From the NCBI GenBank assembly GCA_025966255.1, contig JAOPVG010000580.1, positions 1 to 16,027 of the forward strand: a DNA stretch of 16,027 bases. The letters are read 5' to 3'. Both the position numbers and the translations under genes were made by a program. This document shows, one piece after another, positions 1 through 7,128 of the stretch (position 1 is the first letter of the stretch; the number at the start of each line of letters is the position of its first letter). The notes beneath the pieces were generated by a model. That model was given only the letters and a program-made list of their open reading frames with translations, had not been told where the DNA came from and made no database searches. Source of the stretch: Jatrophihabitans sp. Its GTDB lineage: Bacteria > Actinomycetota > Actinomycetes > Mycobacteriales > Jatrophihabitantaceae.

Positions 1-2
1 GC

Positions 3-104
3 GTCAGCCGGGGCTCGATCTTGTTCACGTTCCTCGGTGACCGGGCGACCGACCTGGTCGAGATGCACGCGGACCTGCCTGGCGACGACGCGTTCTTCGC
101 CTGA
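3..104 (+). CDS. C-terminal end of an unidentified protein (partial)
   Basis: The window opens inside a reading frame that runs to a TGA at 102-104 and leaves 33 residues, ending in DLPGDDAFFA. Codon choice is strongly GC-ending, like the confirmed genes, and a strong hairpin begins directly after the stop, which supports a true gene end. The fragment is acidic and has no motif I recognise, so no function is offered. The upstream part lies outside the window. Confidence 0.6.
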   Translation, partial: VSRGSILFTFLGDRATDLVEMHADLPGDDAFFA

Positions 105-157
105 TCCGGAGTTCGTTCGGGCCGCGCAACGCTACGCGGCTCGAACGACGCTCCGGG
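105..157 (+). terminator. Strong hairpin terminator after the first gene
   Basis: A long imperfect inverted repeat starts at the base after the TGA stop. The inner stem pairs 113-126 with 135-148 (14 pairs, one G-U) around an 8-nt loop at 127-134. After a small internal loop, 105-111 pairs with 151-157. No T-run follows, as is common for terminators of GC-rich actinobacteria. It probably ends the upstream plus-strand transcript and may also stop readthrough from tRNA-Pro on the other strand. Confidence 0.65.
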
Positions 158-168
158 ATCCACTGAGG

Positions 169-188
169 TCGCCGACCCTTGTCGGCGA
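169..188. terminator. Small perfect hairpin, possible tRNA terminator
   Basis: TCGCCGAC at 169-176 and GTCGGCGA at 181-188 form a perfect 8-bp stem with a CCTT loop. It lies between the plus-strand gene end and the 3' end of the minus-strand tRNA-Pro, about 100 nt beyond the tRNA. It could be a second or bidirectional terminator. This is inference from structure only. Confidence 0.35.
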
Positions 189-291
189 TCCCGAAGGCAG
201 GCTCCGTGGTTGCCCGTTGCGCGGCCGCGGTCACTGACGGAATTGCGAGGGACGCCGACGCCGGCGCCGATGAACGAGGCCCCGGGGTTGT

Positions 292-368
292 TGGTCGGGG
301 TGACAGGATTTGAACCTGCGGCCTCTTCGTCCCGAACGAAGCACGCTACCAAGCTGCGCCACACCCCG
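292..368 (-). tRNA. tRNA-Pro (anticodon CGG)
   Basis: Read on the minus strand, this gives a full cloverleaf. The 7-bp acceptor stem CGGGGTG (368-362) pairs with CACCCCG (302-296). The anticodon stem CTTCG/CGAAG carries the loop TTCGGGA, so the anticodon is CGG, reading the proline codon CCG. The T-arm contains GGTTCAAATCC. The discriminator is A at 295, and the CCA end is encoded at 294-292. Total length is 77 nt. It lies about 50 nt downstream of the phosphoesterase gene on the same strand and has a candidate promoter of its own. Confidence 0.97.
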
Positions 369-381
369 GTGCGACCCGTCG

Positions 382-387
382 AGCATA
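382..387 (-). promoter_or_regulatory. Candidate -10 element for tRNA-Pro
   Basis: On the minus strand TATGCT (387-382) lies 13 nt before the first base of mature tRNA-Pro. That would place transcription start about 7 nt upstream of the tRNA, leaving a very short leader. No clear -35 box is visible. Confidence 0.5.
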
Positions 388-418
388 CCGGGTGGCCGAA
401 ACGCCAAGGCCGACCGGA

Positions 419-1315
419 TCAGCCCGCGGCACCCCTCGGGAGCAGCGTCAGCAGGGTGGCTTCGGGTCGGCAGCAGAAGCGGATCGGCGCGTACGGACTG
501 GTGCCGAGACCGGCGCTGATGTGGAAGTACATCCGCTCGTCCCACTGGTGCAACCACCGCGCGCGGGTGCGCTCGATGCCGCAGTTCGTGACGAGCGCCG
601 GCCCGAACGGCACCCGCACCTGACCGCCGTGTGTGTGTCCGGCGAGGACGAGGTCGTAGCCGTCGCCGGCGAAGCTGGACAAGATCGACGGTTCCGGCGA
701 GTGGGTGACCCCGATGCGCACGCTGGCGTCCGGCTCGGCCGGTCCGGCGATCTGCTCGTAGCGCGCGCGGTGCAGGTAGGGATCGTCGGTGCCGGCCATC
801 GCGACCTTGCCGGGTCCGGCGGCGAGCACGGTGCGCACGTGCGTGAGGTCCGTCCATCCCGCCCGCACCATGGCGCCGGCCAGCTGCGGCCACGGGAGCG
901 GGTTGCGATGGCCGCTCAGTGGCTGCGGGGCCTGGAAATATCGGGCCGGGTTCTTCGGCCGCGGCGCGAAGTAGTCGTTGTTGCCGGGGACGAAGACGCC
1001 TGGGAACGCGAATAGCGGCTCGAGCGAATGCATGACGGCGGGAATCGCATCGCGGGCGGAGAGGGTGTCACCGGTGTTGACGACGAGATCGGGCGCGAGC
1101 CGGGCCAGGCCGCGGACCCATTCGTGCTTGCGGCGCTGCCGGGCCGTGATGTGCAGGTCCGAGATATGCAGCACCCTGATGGCAGCGGCGCCATCGGCCA
1201 GCACCGGCACGTCGAAGTGACGCAGGGTGAAGGCGTTGCGCTCGATCACCGTGCCGTAGAACAGCGCGCCGGCTCCGGTTGCGCCGGCGGCGACGACGGC
1301 GGTGGTTGCGCGCAT
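419..1315 (-). CDS. Membrane-anchored metallophosphoesterase (calcineurin-like)
   Basis: A 298-residue protein with a short hydrophobic N-terminus (about 5-22), likely a membrane anchor or uncleaved signal, followed by a calcineurin-type phosphoesterase domain. The metal-binding motifs appear in order: D53-x-H55, G82-D83, GNND at 111-114, H205, and GHTHGGQ at 226-232. This is the YkuE-like class, which hydrolyses phosphoesters with two metal ions; the substrate is unknown. The frame stays open to 1594, but ATG 1315 is preferred because the protein then begins just before the hydrophobic segment, the gene does not run into yqeY, and a -10 hexamer lies 7 nt upstream. It is divergent from the YqeY gene and matches Rv3683 in gene order. 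Confidence 0.92.
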   Translation of the reverse strand: MRATTAVVAAGATGAGALFYGTVIERNAFTLRHFDVPVLADGAAAIRVLHISDLHITARQRRKHEWVRGLARLAPDLVVNTGDTLSARDAIPAVMHSLEPLFAFPGVFVPGNNDYFAPRPKNPARYFQAPQPLSGHRNPLPWPQLAGAMVRAGWTDLTHVRTVLAAGPGKVAMAGTDDPYLHRARYEQIAGPAEPDASVRIGVTHSPEPSILSSFAGDGYDLVLAGHTHGGQVRVPFGPALVTNCGIERTRARWLHQWDERMYFHISAGLGTSPYAPIRFCCRPEATLLTLLPRGAAG

Positions 1316-1322
1316 ACCGGCC

Positions 1323-1328
1323 AGCCTA
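1323..1328 (-). promoter_or_regulatory. -10 element of the phosphoesterase gene
   Basis: TAGGCT (1328-1323, minus strand) ends 7 nt before ATG 1315. Transcription would begin at or next to the start codon, giving a leaderless mRNA. No -35 consensus is evident. Confidence 0.5.
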
Positions 1329-1354
1329 CGGACCAGTCCTGAGTCGGCCGTGGG

Positions 1355-1360
1355 TACCGT
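1355..1360 (+). promoter_or_regulatory. -10 element of the YqeY-like gene
   Basis: TACCGT ends 7 nt before ATG 1368, predicting a leaderless transcript. It shares a 52-bp divergent intergenic region with the phosphoesterase promoter. Confidence 0.5.
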
Positions 1361-1367
1361 CAAGCCC

Positions 1368-1820
1368 ATGCCCGAGTTGAAGTCCCGCCTGCGTTCAGAC
1401 CTCAACGCCGCCATGAAGGCGCGCGACGAACTGACGACCGCCACGCTGCGGATGGCGCTGACCGCCGTCACCACCGAAGAGGTGGCGGGCAAGACGGCGC
1501 GCGAACTCTCCGACGAGGAGGTGCTGCGCGTCCTCACTCGGGAGGGCAAGAAGCGGCGTGAGGCGGCCGAGGCCTTCGACGCAGCGAACCGCACCGAGCT
1601 GGCCGAGCGCGAACGCGCCGAGGGCGGCGTGCTGGAGCGCTACCTACCCGCGCAACTGGGCGACGACGAACTCGTCGGTCTGGTGCAGGCCGCGATCGCC
1701 GAGAGCGGCGCGTCCGGCCCACAGGCGATGGGCGGGGTGATGAAGCTGGTGCAGCCGCGGGTTGCGGGCCGCGCCGACGGCAAGCGGGTCAGCGACGAGG
1801 TCCGCCGCCAGCTGAGCTGA
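1368..1820 (+). CDS. GatB/YqeY domain-containing protein
   Basis: A 150-residue soluble protein of the normal YqeY family length. It begins MPELKSRLRSDLNAAMKARD and contains the family features LRMALTAV, the region around LSDEEVLRVL, ERYLPAQL, and the C-terminal GGVMKLVQPRVAGRADGKRV segment. YqeY resembles the tail domain of the GatB amidotransferase subunit, and its exact role is unknown; a link to tRNA or amidotransferase function is only suggested by similarity. An in-frame ATG exists at 1302, but ATG 1368 matches the usual N-terminus and has a correctly placed -10 hexamer. The stop lies 4 bp from the convergent stop of the PBP gene. Confidence 0.93.
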   Translation: MPELKSRLRSDLNAAMKARDELTTATLRMALTAVTTEEVAGKTARELSDEEVLRVLTREGKKRREAAEAFDAANRTELAERERAEGGVLERYLPAQLGDDELVGLVQAAIAESGASGPQAMGGVMKLVQPRVAGRADGKRVSDEVRRQLS

Positions 1821-1829
1821 GCGCTCAGC
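1816..1829. terminator. Palindrome spanning two convergent stop codons
   Basis: GCTGAGCGCTCAGC is a perfect 14-bp palindrome that contains the TGA of the YqeY gene (1818-1820) and the reverse-strand TGA of the PBP gene (1825-1827). It can fold into a 5-bp stem with a GCGC loop on either strand, so it may act as a compact bidirectional terminator. The stem is short, so this is tentative. Confidence 0.3.
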
Positions 1830-4287
1830 CGCCGGGGGTTCGGTTGCCGCCGGGCGGTGAGGGGCTGGCGCCGCGGCCATGGGCGGTAGTGCTGCCGGTG
1901 GTCGGCGTGGTCGGCGTGGTCGCTGGCGTCTTCGGCTTGACCGGCGGTGGTGCCGGTGCCACGTAGACCGGCTGCGACTTGCCGGTGCTGAGACACACCA
2001 GGATGGTCGTGCCGGGCGTCGCCCGGTGCGGGCCGTAGTAGCCGATCGTGTCCAGTCCCGCGCTGCTGGGGCAGCGCGTCTGGTCGCCGTCGATCTGCTT
2101 CATCTTGTACCCACTGCCCGCTAGCGTCCTCTGCGCCGACGCGAGATCCATGCCCTGCACGCTCGGCACGTCGTTGCCGGGGACCAGATTCGGGTCCGGC
2201 CAGGTCCAGCTCTGCTGCTGCAGCGACGGCTGCAGGGCCTTGAGCCAGACCCCCGAGGCGTACTTGCCGTACGCCAGGCCGTTACCGATGTTCGGCAGGC
2301 CGGTGAGCGCGCGGTTGGGTGTGTCGAAGTTGATCAGTGCGCTCGTGGCCACGAGGTTCGGGGTCATCCCGACGAACCAGACCGCCGCGTTCTGGCTGCT
2401 CGGCTTGCCCTGGCTGTTGACCGCGCCCACCGTGCCGGTCTTGCCGGCGATGACGCTCTGGTTGCCGCTGGAATACCAGCTCTGGAACGGAGTGGCTGAC
2501 GTGCCGGGCGTCTTGGTGTCGCCGACGAGGATCTGGACGGCCTGCGCTGCCACCTGAGGTGCAACCACCTGCACGGCCGGGCTCCGCTTGACGGGTAGGG
2601 CGTTGTTGCTGCTGTCGGTGATCGACAGCACCGGCGCCGGCGCGTTGTACTTCCCCCCGTTGGCAACGGCCGCGTACGCGCCGGCCAACTCGAGCGGACT
2701 CGTCGGCACGCTGCCGAGGACGAACTGCTGCGCGCGCTGCTGACCGACGATCTCCTGCGCGGTGGTGAGGTTGCGACCGTCGCCGGGTTGGCCCAGGCTG
2801 CTGATCCCCATCTTCTGCGCGAGCGACACCATCGGGCCCAGGTGGCAGGAGAACAGCTGGTCGGCGAGTCCCACATAGAAGGTGTTGGACGACTTCACCG
2901 TGGCCGACTGCAGGCTTTCGTTGAGGTTGTAGAACTCGTCGGCATCGCCGTTGGTGGAGTTGCTCGGGGTGACGCAGTTCTTGGTGTTGTACTGCGCGCC
3001 GTTGCCCGCCGTCTCCAGCGTCCAATCCTGGGGGACGCCGGTCGACAGCGCCGTGAGGAGCGGGAAGAGCTTGAACGTCGACGCGCCCTGCGCGGTATGG
3101 CTGCTGAACACCGGTTGCTCAGTCTCGGACTTGCCGACCGCGCCGTATCGCTTGCTCGTCGCCATGGCCAGGATGTCACCGTTGCGCGGGTCGACAACGG
3201 GCAGCACGGCGGTGGCCGGCGACGAGGCGGGGACCGCCTGCTCGATCTGCTTCTGCGTGCTGTTCTGCAACTTCGGGTCCAGCGTCGTGACGATCTTCAA
3301 ACCGCCGGTCTGCAGCTGCGCCGCACTGACGTTGCCGACGGTCTCCAACCAGTTCCGGGCGTACTCGCAGAAGAACGCGGCGTTACGGACGGTCGTGCTC
3401 GCGTTGGCGCACCCCTGCTTGACCTGCGGCGGCGAGTCCGTGGCGAGCGCGATGGGCAGCGCCTTCTGCTTGTCGGCGGCCGCCTGGCTGAGCTTGCCGA
3501 CCGCGACGAGGTTCTGCAGCACCTCGTCGCGGCGCTGCTTCGCCGCGGCGCGGTTGTGAAACGGGTCGTACGCCGACGGCGCGCGCAGCATGCCGACCAG
3601 CAGCGCCGACTCACCGAGCGAAAGCTTGGAGGCGGACTTGTTGAAGTACGTCTCGGCGGCCGTCTGGATGCCGTACGAGTGCTCGCCGAAGAATGCGATG
3701 TTGAGGTAGTCGTCGAGGATGCGGGCCTTCGAGTGGTGCAGCGTGTTCTCGAGGTACAGCGCGCACTTCGCGTCTTCGATCTTGCGCGAGAGGTTCACGT
3801 CGATCGCGGCCTGTTGCTTCTGCACGTCGTCGCCGGCCTGGTAGTACCGGATCTGCTTCACGTACTGCATGGTCAGCGTCGAGCCGCCCTGGGTGGCGCC
3901 GCTGCTCGTGCTGACCGCGGAGCGCAGCAGCCCGCGCATATCCACCCCGTGGTGGCTGTAGAACCGGCGGTCCTCCGTGGCGATCAACGCATTCTGCACG
4001 AACTGCGGGATCTGTGACAACGCAACGGGCACGCGGTCCTGGCTGAAGAGGGTGGCGATCACGGTCTTGCCGTCACGGGCGTAGATCGTGGTGCGCTGCG
4101 GCGGCTTGCTCTCCTGCAGCGTGCAGGCGGTGTTGTCGAACTTGGCCGAGTAGTGCCCGGCGACAAGTCCGAGCCCGCCGACGAAGGGCAGAGCCATGCC
4201 GGCGACCATCACACCGGCGGCGACAAGGGCAGCAACGAGTTTGCCGAGCGTCAGCCAGGGATTGGGCTGTCCAGGGAAAGCGGCCAC
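1825..4287 (-). CDS. Class A penicillin-binding protein with PASTA domain (PonA2-like)
   Basis: An 820-residue bifunctional peptidoglycan synthase. A transmembrane anchor lies at about 13-45. The glycosyltransferase domain follows, with the EDRRFYSHHGVD motif (catalytic Glu 105) and GGSTLTMQ at 134-141. The transpeptidase domain has STFK at 403-406 (Ser 403 is the acyl-enzyme nucleophile), SSN at 466-468 and KTGT at 616-619. One PASTA domain occupies about 704-768, followed by a Pro/Thr-rich tail. It polymerises and cross-links peptidoglycan outside the membrane. The start is GTG 4287, with no Shine-Dalgarno sequence but a -10 hexamer 8 nt upstream. Its position next to the ArsA genes and phosphoesterase matches mycobacterial ponA2. 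Confidence 0.95.
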   Translation of the reverse strand: MAAFPGQPNPWLTLGKLVAALVAAGVMVAGMALPFVGGLGLVAGHYSAKFDNTACTLQESKPPQRTTIYARDGKTVIATLFSQDRVPVALSQIPQFVQNALIATEDRRFYSHHGVDMRGLLRSAVSTSSGATQGGSTLTMQYVKQIRYYQAGDDVQKQQAAIDVNLSRKIEDAKCALYLENTLHHSKARILDDYLNIAFFGEHSYGIQTAAETYFNKSASKLSLGESALLVGMLRAPSAYDPFHNRAAAKQRRDEVLQNLVAVGKLSQAAADKQKALPIALATDSPPQVKQGCANASTTVRNAAFFCEYARNWLETVGNVSAAQLQTGGLKIVTTLDPKLQNSTQKQIEQAVPASSPATAVLPVVDPRNGDILAMATSKRYGAVGKSETEQPVFSSHTAQGASTFKLFPLLTALSTGVPQDWTLETAGNGAQYNTKNCVTPSNSTNGDADEFYNLNESLQSATVKSSNTFYVGLADQLFSCHLGPMVSLAQKMGISSLGQPGDGRNLTTAQEIVGQQRAQQFVLGSVPTSPLELAGAYAAVANGGKYNAPAPVLSITDSSNNALPVKRSPAVQVVAPQVAAQAVQILVGDTKTPGTSATPFQSWYSSGNQSVIAGKTGTVGAVNSQGKPSSQNAAVWFVGMTPNLVATSALINFDTPNRALTGLPNIGNGLAYGKYASGVWLKALQPSLQQQSWTWPDPNLVPGNDVPSVQGMDLASAQRTLAGSGYKMKQIDGDQTRCPSSAGLDTIGYYGPHRATPGTTILVCLSTGKSQPVYVAPAPPPVKPKTPATTPTTPTTGSTTAHGRGASPSPPGGNRTPGG

Positions 4288-4295
4288 GGAGAGTC

Positions 4296-4301
4296 AGCGT
4301 A
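4296..4301 (-). promoter_or_regulatory. -10 element of the PBP gene
   Basis: TACGCT (4301-4296, minus strand) ends 8 nt before GTG 4287. This is compatible with a leaderless or nearly leaderless transcript and suggests the PBP gene is transcribed separately from the upstream ArsA pair. Confidence 0.45.
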
Positions 4302-4386
4302 CGTGGGTGGCGCCGCCCGCCCTGTGCCGTACTCCGGTCGGCCTCAGTTGGGGGTTGCCGCTGAACCGGCTGAGGAGCCCGGTTTA

Positions 4387-5583
4387 TCAGGCCCCGAGCA
4401 GCTTGCCGATGGTGCGCAGACCGTCCAGATCATGGACGTCGGCCGGCAGCGCGAGCAGCGGCACGAGCGGCACCTGCGGGTGCGCGGAGGAGAACCGCTT
4501 CGTCATCCGCGCGTCGTGCTCGGCCGCCGCCGCGATCTCGGCGTGCACCCGCAGCGCGGCGGTGGCCAGCGCCGCAGCCTCCGCGGCGCTCTTGGTGGGC
4601 ACCGTCTTCGTGGCTGCGGTCTTGGCCGAGGCGAGCTTCTCGTCCAACCCGTCGGCGGCCAGTTCGGCTCGCGCGGCAGTGAGCGGGGCGGCGCCGGCGA
4701 CGGGCTCGGCCTGCCGCGTCCGGTTGACAATGACGCCGGCGAGGGGCATGTGCTCGGCCGAGAGCCGCTCCACGAAGTAGGACGCCTCGCGCAGCGCGTC
4801 CGGCTCGGGTGCGGCCACGACGACGAACGCGGTGCCGGGGTTCTTGAGCAGTTCGTAGGTGTGCTGCGCGCGCTCCCGGAAGCCGCCGAACATGGACTCG
4901 AGCGCGGTGACGAACGTGGAGAGATCGTTGAGCAGATCGCCGCCGATGACCTTGGTGAAGACGCGGGCGACCATCCCGACGGACACGGTGACGACCTTCA
5001 TGTAGGCCTTGCCGCCGGCCTTCGCGGGCGCGGTCAGCAGACGGACCATCCGGCCGTCCAGGAAGCGACCGAGGCGGTTCGGCGCATCGAGGAAGTCGAG
5101 GGCCGAGCGCGACGGTGGGGTGTCGACGATGATGAGGTCCCATTCGTTGGCCGCGACGAGCTGGCCGAGCTTCTCCATCGCCATGTACTCCTGCGTGCCG
5201 GCAAAGGACGACGACAGCGATTGGTAGAAGGGATTCTGGAAGATCTGCTCGGCTCGCTCGGGTGTCGAGTGCTCGAGCACGACCTCGTCGAAGGTCCGCT
5301 TCATGTCGAGCATCATCGCGAAGAGCTGGCCGTCAGCGACGCCCTTGACCTCGCGAGGCGTGTTGTCGAGTTCAATGAGGCCCATCGACTGCGCCAGCCG
5401 CCGGGCCGGGTCGATCGTCAACACCACCGTGCGCCGCCCGGCCTCGGCGCCCATGAGCGCCATGGCCGCCGCGGTGGTGGTCTTGCCGACGCCGCCGCTG
5501 CCGCAGGTGACGACGACGCGGGTTCTCCGGTCCCGCACGAGTGTCGCGACATCGAGCGCCGGCCTCGGTTGCGGCCGGGTCAT
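4387..5583 (-). CDS. ArsA/Get3-family ATPase, second copy
   Basis: A 398-residue P-loop ATPase of the ArsA/Get3 (SIMIBI) class, homologous in position and sequence to Rv3680. The Walker A is GSGGVGKTT at 28-36, switch I contains DPA (Asp 58), and switch II is DTPPS at 154-158. The family's signature lysine, the first residue of KGGxGKTT, is Ser 29 here. The family couples ATP hydrolysis to delivery of tail-anchored membrane proteins (Get3) or anion extrusion (ArsA); the actinobacterial pair is proposed to act together. Its ATG overlaps the TGA of the upstream ArsA gene (ATGA, 5583-5580), so it is translationally coupled and probably made in equal amounts with it. An Ala/Thr/Lys-rich linker occurs at about 300-340. 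Confidence 0.92.
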   Translation of the reverse strand: MTRPQPRPALDVATLVRDRRTRVVVTCGSGGVGKTTTAAAMALMGAEAGRRTVVLTIDPARRLAQSMGLIELDNTPREVKGVADGQLFAMMLDMKRTFDEVVLEHSTPERAEQIFQNPFYQSLSSSFAGTQEYMAMEKLGQLVAANEWDLIIVDTPPSRSALDFLDAPNRLGRFLDGRMVRLLTAPAKAGGKAYMKVVTVSVGMVARVFTKVIGGDLLNDLSTFVTALESMFGGFRERAQHTYELLKNPGTAFVVVAAPEPDALREASYFVERLSAEHMPLAGVIVNRTRQAEPVAGAAPLTAARAELAADGLDEKLASAKTAATKTVPTKSAAEAAALATAALRVHAEIAAAAEHDARMTKRFSSAHPQVPLVPLLALPADVHDLDGLRTIGKLLGA

Positions 5584-6587
5584 CGGTCTCCTCCGGTGAA
5601 GCAGGCAGCCAGGTCCTTGAGCTCGCCCAGCTCGACCGGCGGATTGAGATCGGGTAGCTCGATGCGGGGTAGGTCGAGGGCGTCCAAACGTGCCGCGTTC
5701 TGCTCCTGCACGCGCTGCCGCTGCGCGTAGTCGGACATCTCCTGCGCCAAGGCGGGAGCGTGCGCCACGGCCACACCGGCCTTGCGCAGCCCGGCGGACA
5801 GCGCCTTGAGATCCACGGTTCCGTCGAGGGCCACCTGGCCGTCGGCGATGAGGGTCGGCCGAGCGCGGTTCACGATCACGGCGCCGAGCTCGAAGCCGAG
5901 CTGCTTGAGCTCGGCCGCAGCATCGATGGTCTCCTGGACCGGCATCTCCTCGAGGAGCGTGACGATGTGCACGGCGGTCTGCGGGCCGTGCAGCAGGGTG
6001 ATGACGCCCTCGCTCTGCTTGTTGATGGGACCGAACTTCGTCAGCTTCGCGACCTCCTGTGTCGCATCGAGGAAGCGGCCGATGCGTCCAGTGGGGGGAG
6101 CGTCGAGGACGACGGCGTCGTACGCCGGGCTGCCGTCGACCTTCTTGCGGGTGACCGACTCCTTGACCTTGCCGGTGAGCAGGACGTCGCGCAGGCCGGG
6201 TGCGAGCGTGGTGACGAAGTCGACCGCGCCCATTTTCTTCAGGCCCTTACCGGCGCGCTTGAGCCCGTAGAACATCTCGAGGTACTCGAGCATCGCCTGC
6301 TCGGGATCGATGGCCAGCCCGAAGAGCTCGCCGTTGCCGCCGCCCTTGAGGCGTTGCTCGCTGTAGGGCATGGCCGGCATGTCGAACAGCTGGGCGATGG
6401 CCTGACGGGACTCGACCTCGATGAGGAGCACCTTGCGTCCGGTACCGGCGAGGGCCAGGGCGAGCGCCGCGGCGGCCGTCGTCTTGCCGGTGCCGCCCTT
6501 GCCCGTGACGACGTGCAACCGCGCCCTGCTGGAGATGCCGTCGGCCAGCGAGGACGTGGCGCCAGCGGCGACGCGGGTAGCGGCCAT
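5580..6587 (-). CDS. ArsA/Get3-family ATPase, first copy
   Basis: A 335-residue ATPase, the Rv3679 counterpart and first gene of the two-gene operon. It has a canonical deviant Walker A KGGTGKTT (30-37) including the signature lysine Lys 30, and switch II DAPPTG at 162-167. The switch I DPA of the partner gene is replaced by ESR, so Glu 59 stands where the catalytic Asp would be. ATG 6587 is chosen because it leaves about 25 residues before the P-loop, as in Rv3679, and a -10 hexamer ends 6 nt upstream. In-frame ATGs at 6671 and 6707 would overlap the divergent RidA start or coding region. It probably forms a heterodimer with the downstream ArsA protein (inference). Confidence 0.9.
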   Translation of the reverse strand: MAATRVAAGATSSLADGISSRARLHVVTGKGGTGKTTAAAALALALAGTGRKVLLIEVESRQAIAQLFDMPAMPYSEQRLKGGGNGELFGLAIDPEQAMLEYLEMFYGLKRAGKGLKKMGAVDFVTTLAPGLRDVLLTGKVKESVTRKKVDGSPAYDAVVLDAPPTGRIGRFLDATQEVAKLTKFGPINKQSEGVITLLHGPQTAVHIVTLLEEMPVQETIDAAAELKQLGFELGAVIVNRARPTLIADGQVALDGTVDLKALSAGLRKAGVAVAHAPALAQEMSDYAQRQRVQEQNAARLDALDLPRIELPDLNPPVELGELKDLAACFTGGDR

Positions 6588-6593
6588 GAGATC

Positions 6594-6599
6594 AGCGTA
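6594..6599 (-). promoter_or_regulatory. -10 element of the ArsA operon
   Basis: TACGCT (6599-6594, minus strand) ends 6 nt before ATG 6587, the textbook spacing for a leaderless mRNA. The same hexamer precedes the PBP gene. Confidence 0.55.
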
Positions 6600-6656
6600 A
6601 GAGACTGCCGGACCCGCCGCGCGCGGGGAGTCGTCGCGGGTGAGCGGGGCAGCGGA

Positions 6657-6662
6657 TACGGT
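6657..6662 (+). promoter_or_regulatory. -10 element of the RidA-NUDIX-MBL operon
   Basis: TACGGT ends 7 nt before ATG 6670. This predicts a leaderless transcript for the plus-strand operon, divergent from the ArsA operon. Confidence 0.55.
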
Positions 6663-6669
6663 CGCGGGC

Positions 6670-7128
6670 ATGGTGTCCCCTCTCTCCCGGCTCGACGAAC
6701 TCGGCATCGTGCTGCCGGATGTCGTCGCGCCGCTGGCGTCCTACGTCCCTGCGCAGCGCTCGGGTTCGCTCGTCTTCACCGCCGGGCAGCTACCCATGGT
6801 CGACGGCGAGTTGCCCGTGACCGGAAAGGTCGGTGCTGAGGTCGCGGCCGACGAGGCGACGGCGCTCGCCCGCACCGCCGCGCTGAACGCGCTGGCCGCG
6901 GTGCACGCACTCGTCGGCCTCGATTCGGTGGTGCGGGTCGTCAAGGTCGTCGGCTTCGTCGCCTGCACGCCCGACTTCACCGGCCATCCCGCCGTCGTCA
7001 ACGGCGCCAGCGACCTGCTCGGCGAGGTCTTCGGCGACGCCGGCGCGCACGCCCGCTCGGCCGTGGGCGTCGCGTCCTTGCCGCGGAACTCGCCGGTCGA
7101 GGTCGAGATCGTGGTGGAGGTTCAGTGA
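6670..7128 (+). CDS. RidA/YjgF-family protein
   Basis: A 152-residue protein of the RidA superfamily, matching Rv3678c in position. Family features are FTAGQLP at 36-42, the ARSAVGVASLP segment with Arg 129 (equivalent to the active-site arginine of RidA), and the terminal VEVEIVVEV strand. RidA enzymes hydrolyse reactive enamine/imine intermediates from PLP enzymes, but this longer subgroup is poorly characterised. ATG 6670 is preferred over the in-frame ATG at 6640, because the protein then starts at its conserved MVSPLSRLDELGI end and has a -10 hexamer at leaderless spacing. Its stop overlaps the next start (GTGA, 7125-7128). Confidence 0.92.
   Translation: MVSPLSRLDELGIVLPDVVAPLASYVPAQRSGSLVFTAGQLPMVDGELPVTGKVGAEVAADEATALARTAALNALAAVHALVGLDSVVRVVKVVGFVACTPDFTGHPAVVNGASDLLGEVFGDAGAHARSAVGVASLPRNSPVEVEIVVEVQ

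Noticed and set aside
1316..1594. N-terminal extension of the phosphoesterase to 1594
   Set aside because: It would overlap the YqeY gene, add a Ser/Arg-rich segment with no domain, and ignore the -10 hexamer just before ATG 1315.
2788..4017. 409-residue plus-strand open frame inside the PBP gene
   Set aside because: It is the antisense shadow of a gene with complete glycosyltransferase and transpeptidase motifs; composition is Arg/Leu-rich and unlike a real protein.
4153..5730. 525-residue plus-strand open frame opposite ArsA2 and the PBP start
   Set aside because: It is antisense to clear ATPase genes, its translation is low-complexity Arg/Gly/His/Glu-rich without motifs, and long antisense frames are expected in very GC-rich coding DNA.
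6588..6707. Longer ArsA1 starts at 6671 or 6707
   Set aside because: They overlap the RidA start on the opposite strand and add residues not needed by the family; ATG 6587 has a -10 hexamer at leaderless spacing.
5760..6839. 359-residue plus-strand open frame opposite ArsA1
   Set aside because: Antisense to a confirmed P-loop ATPase and runs into the RidA gene in another frame; no recognisable domain.
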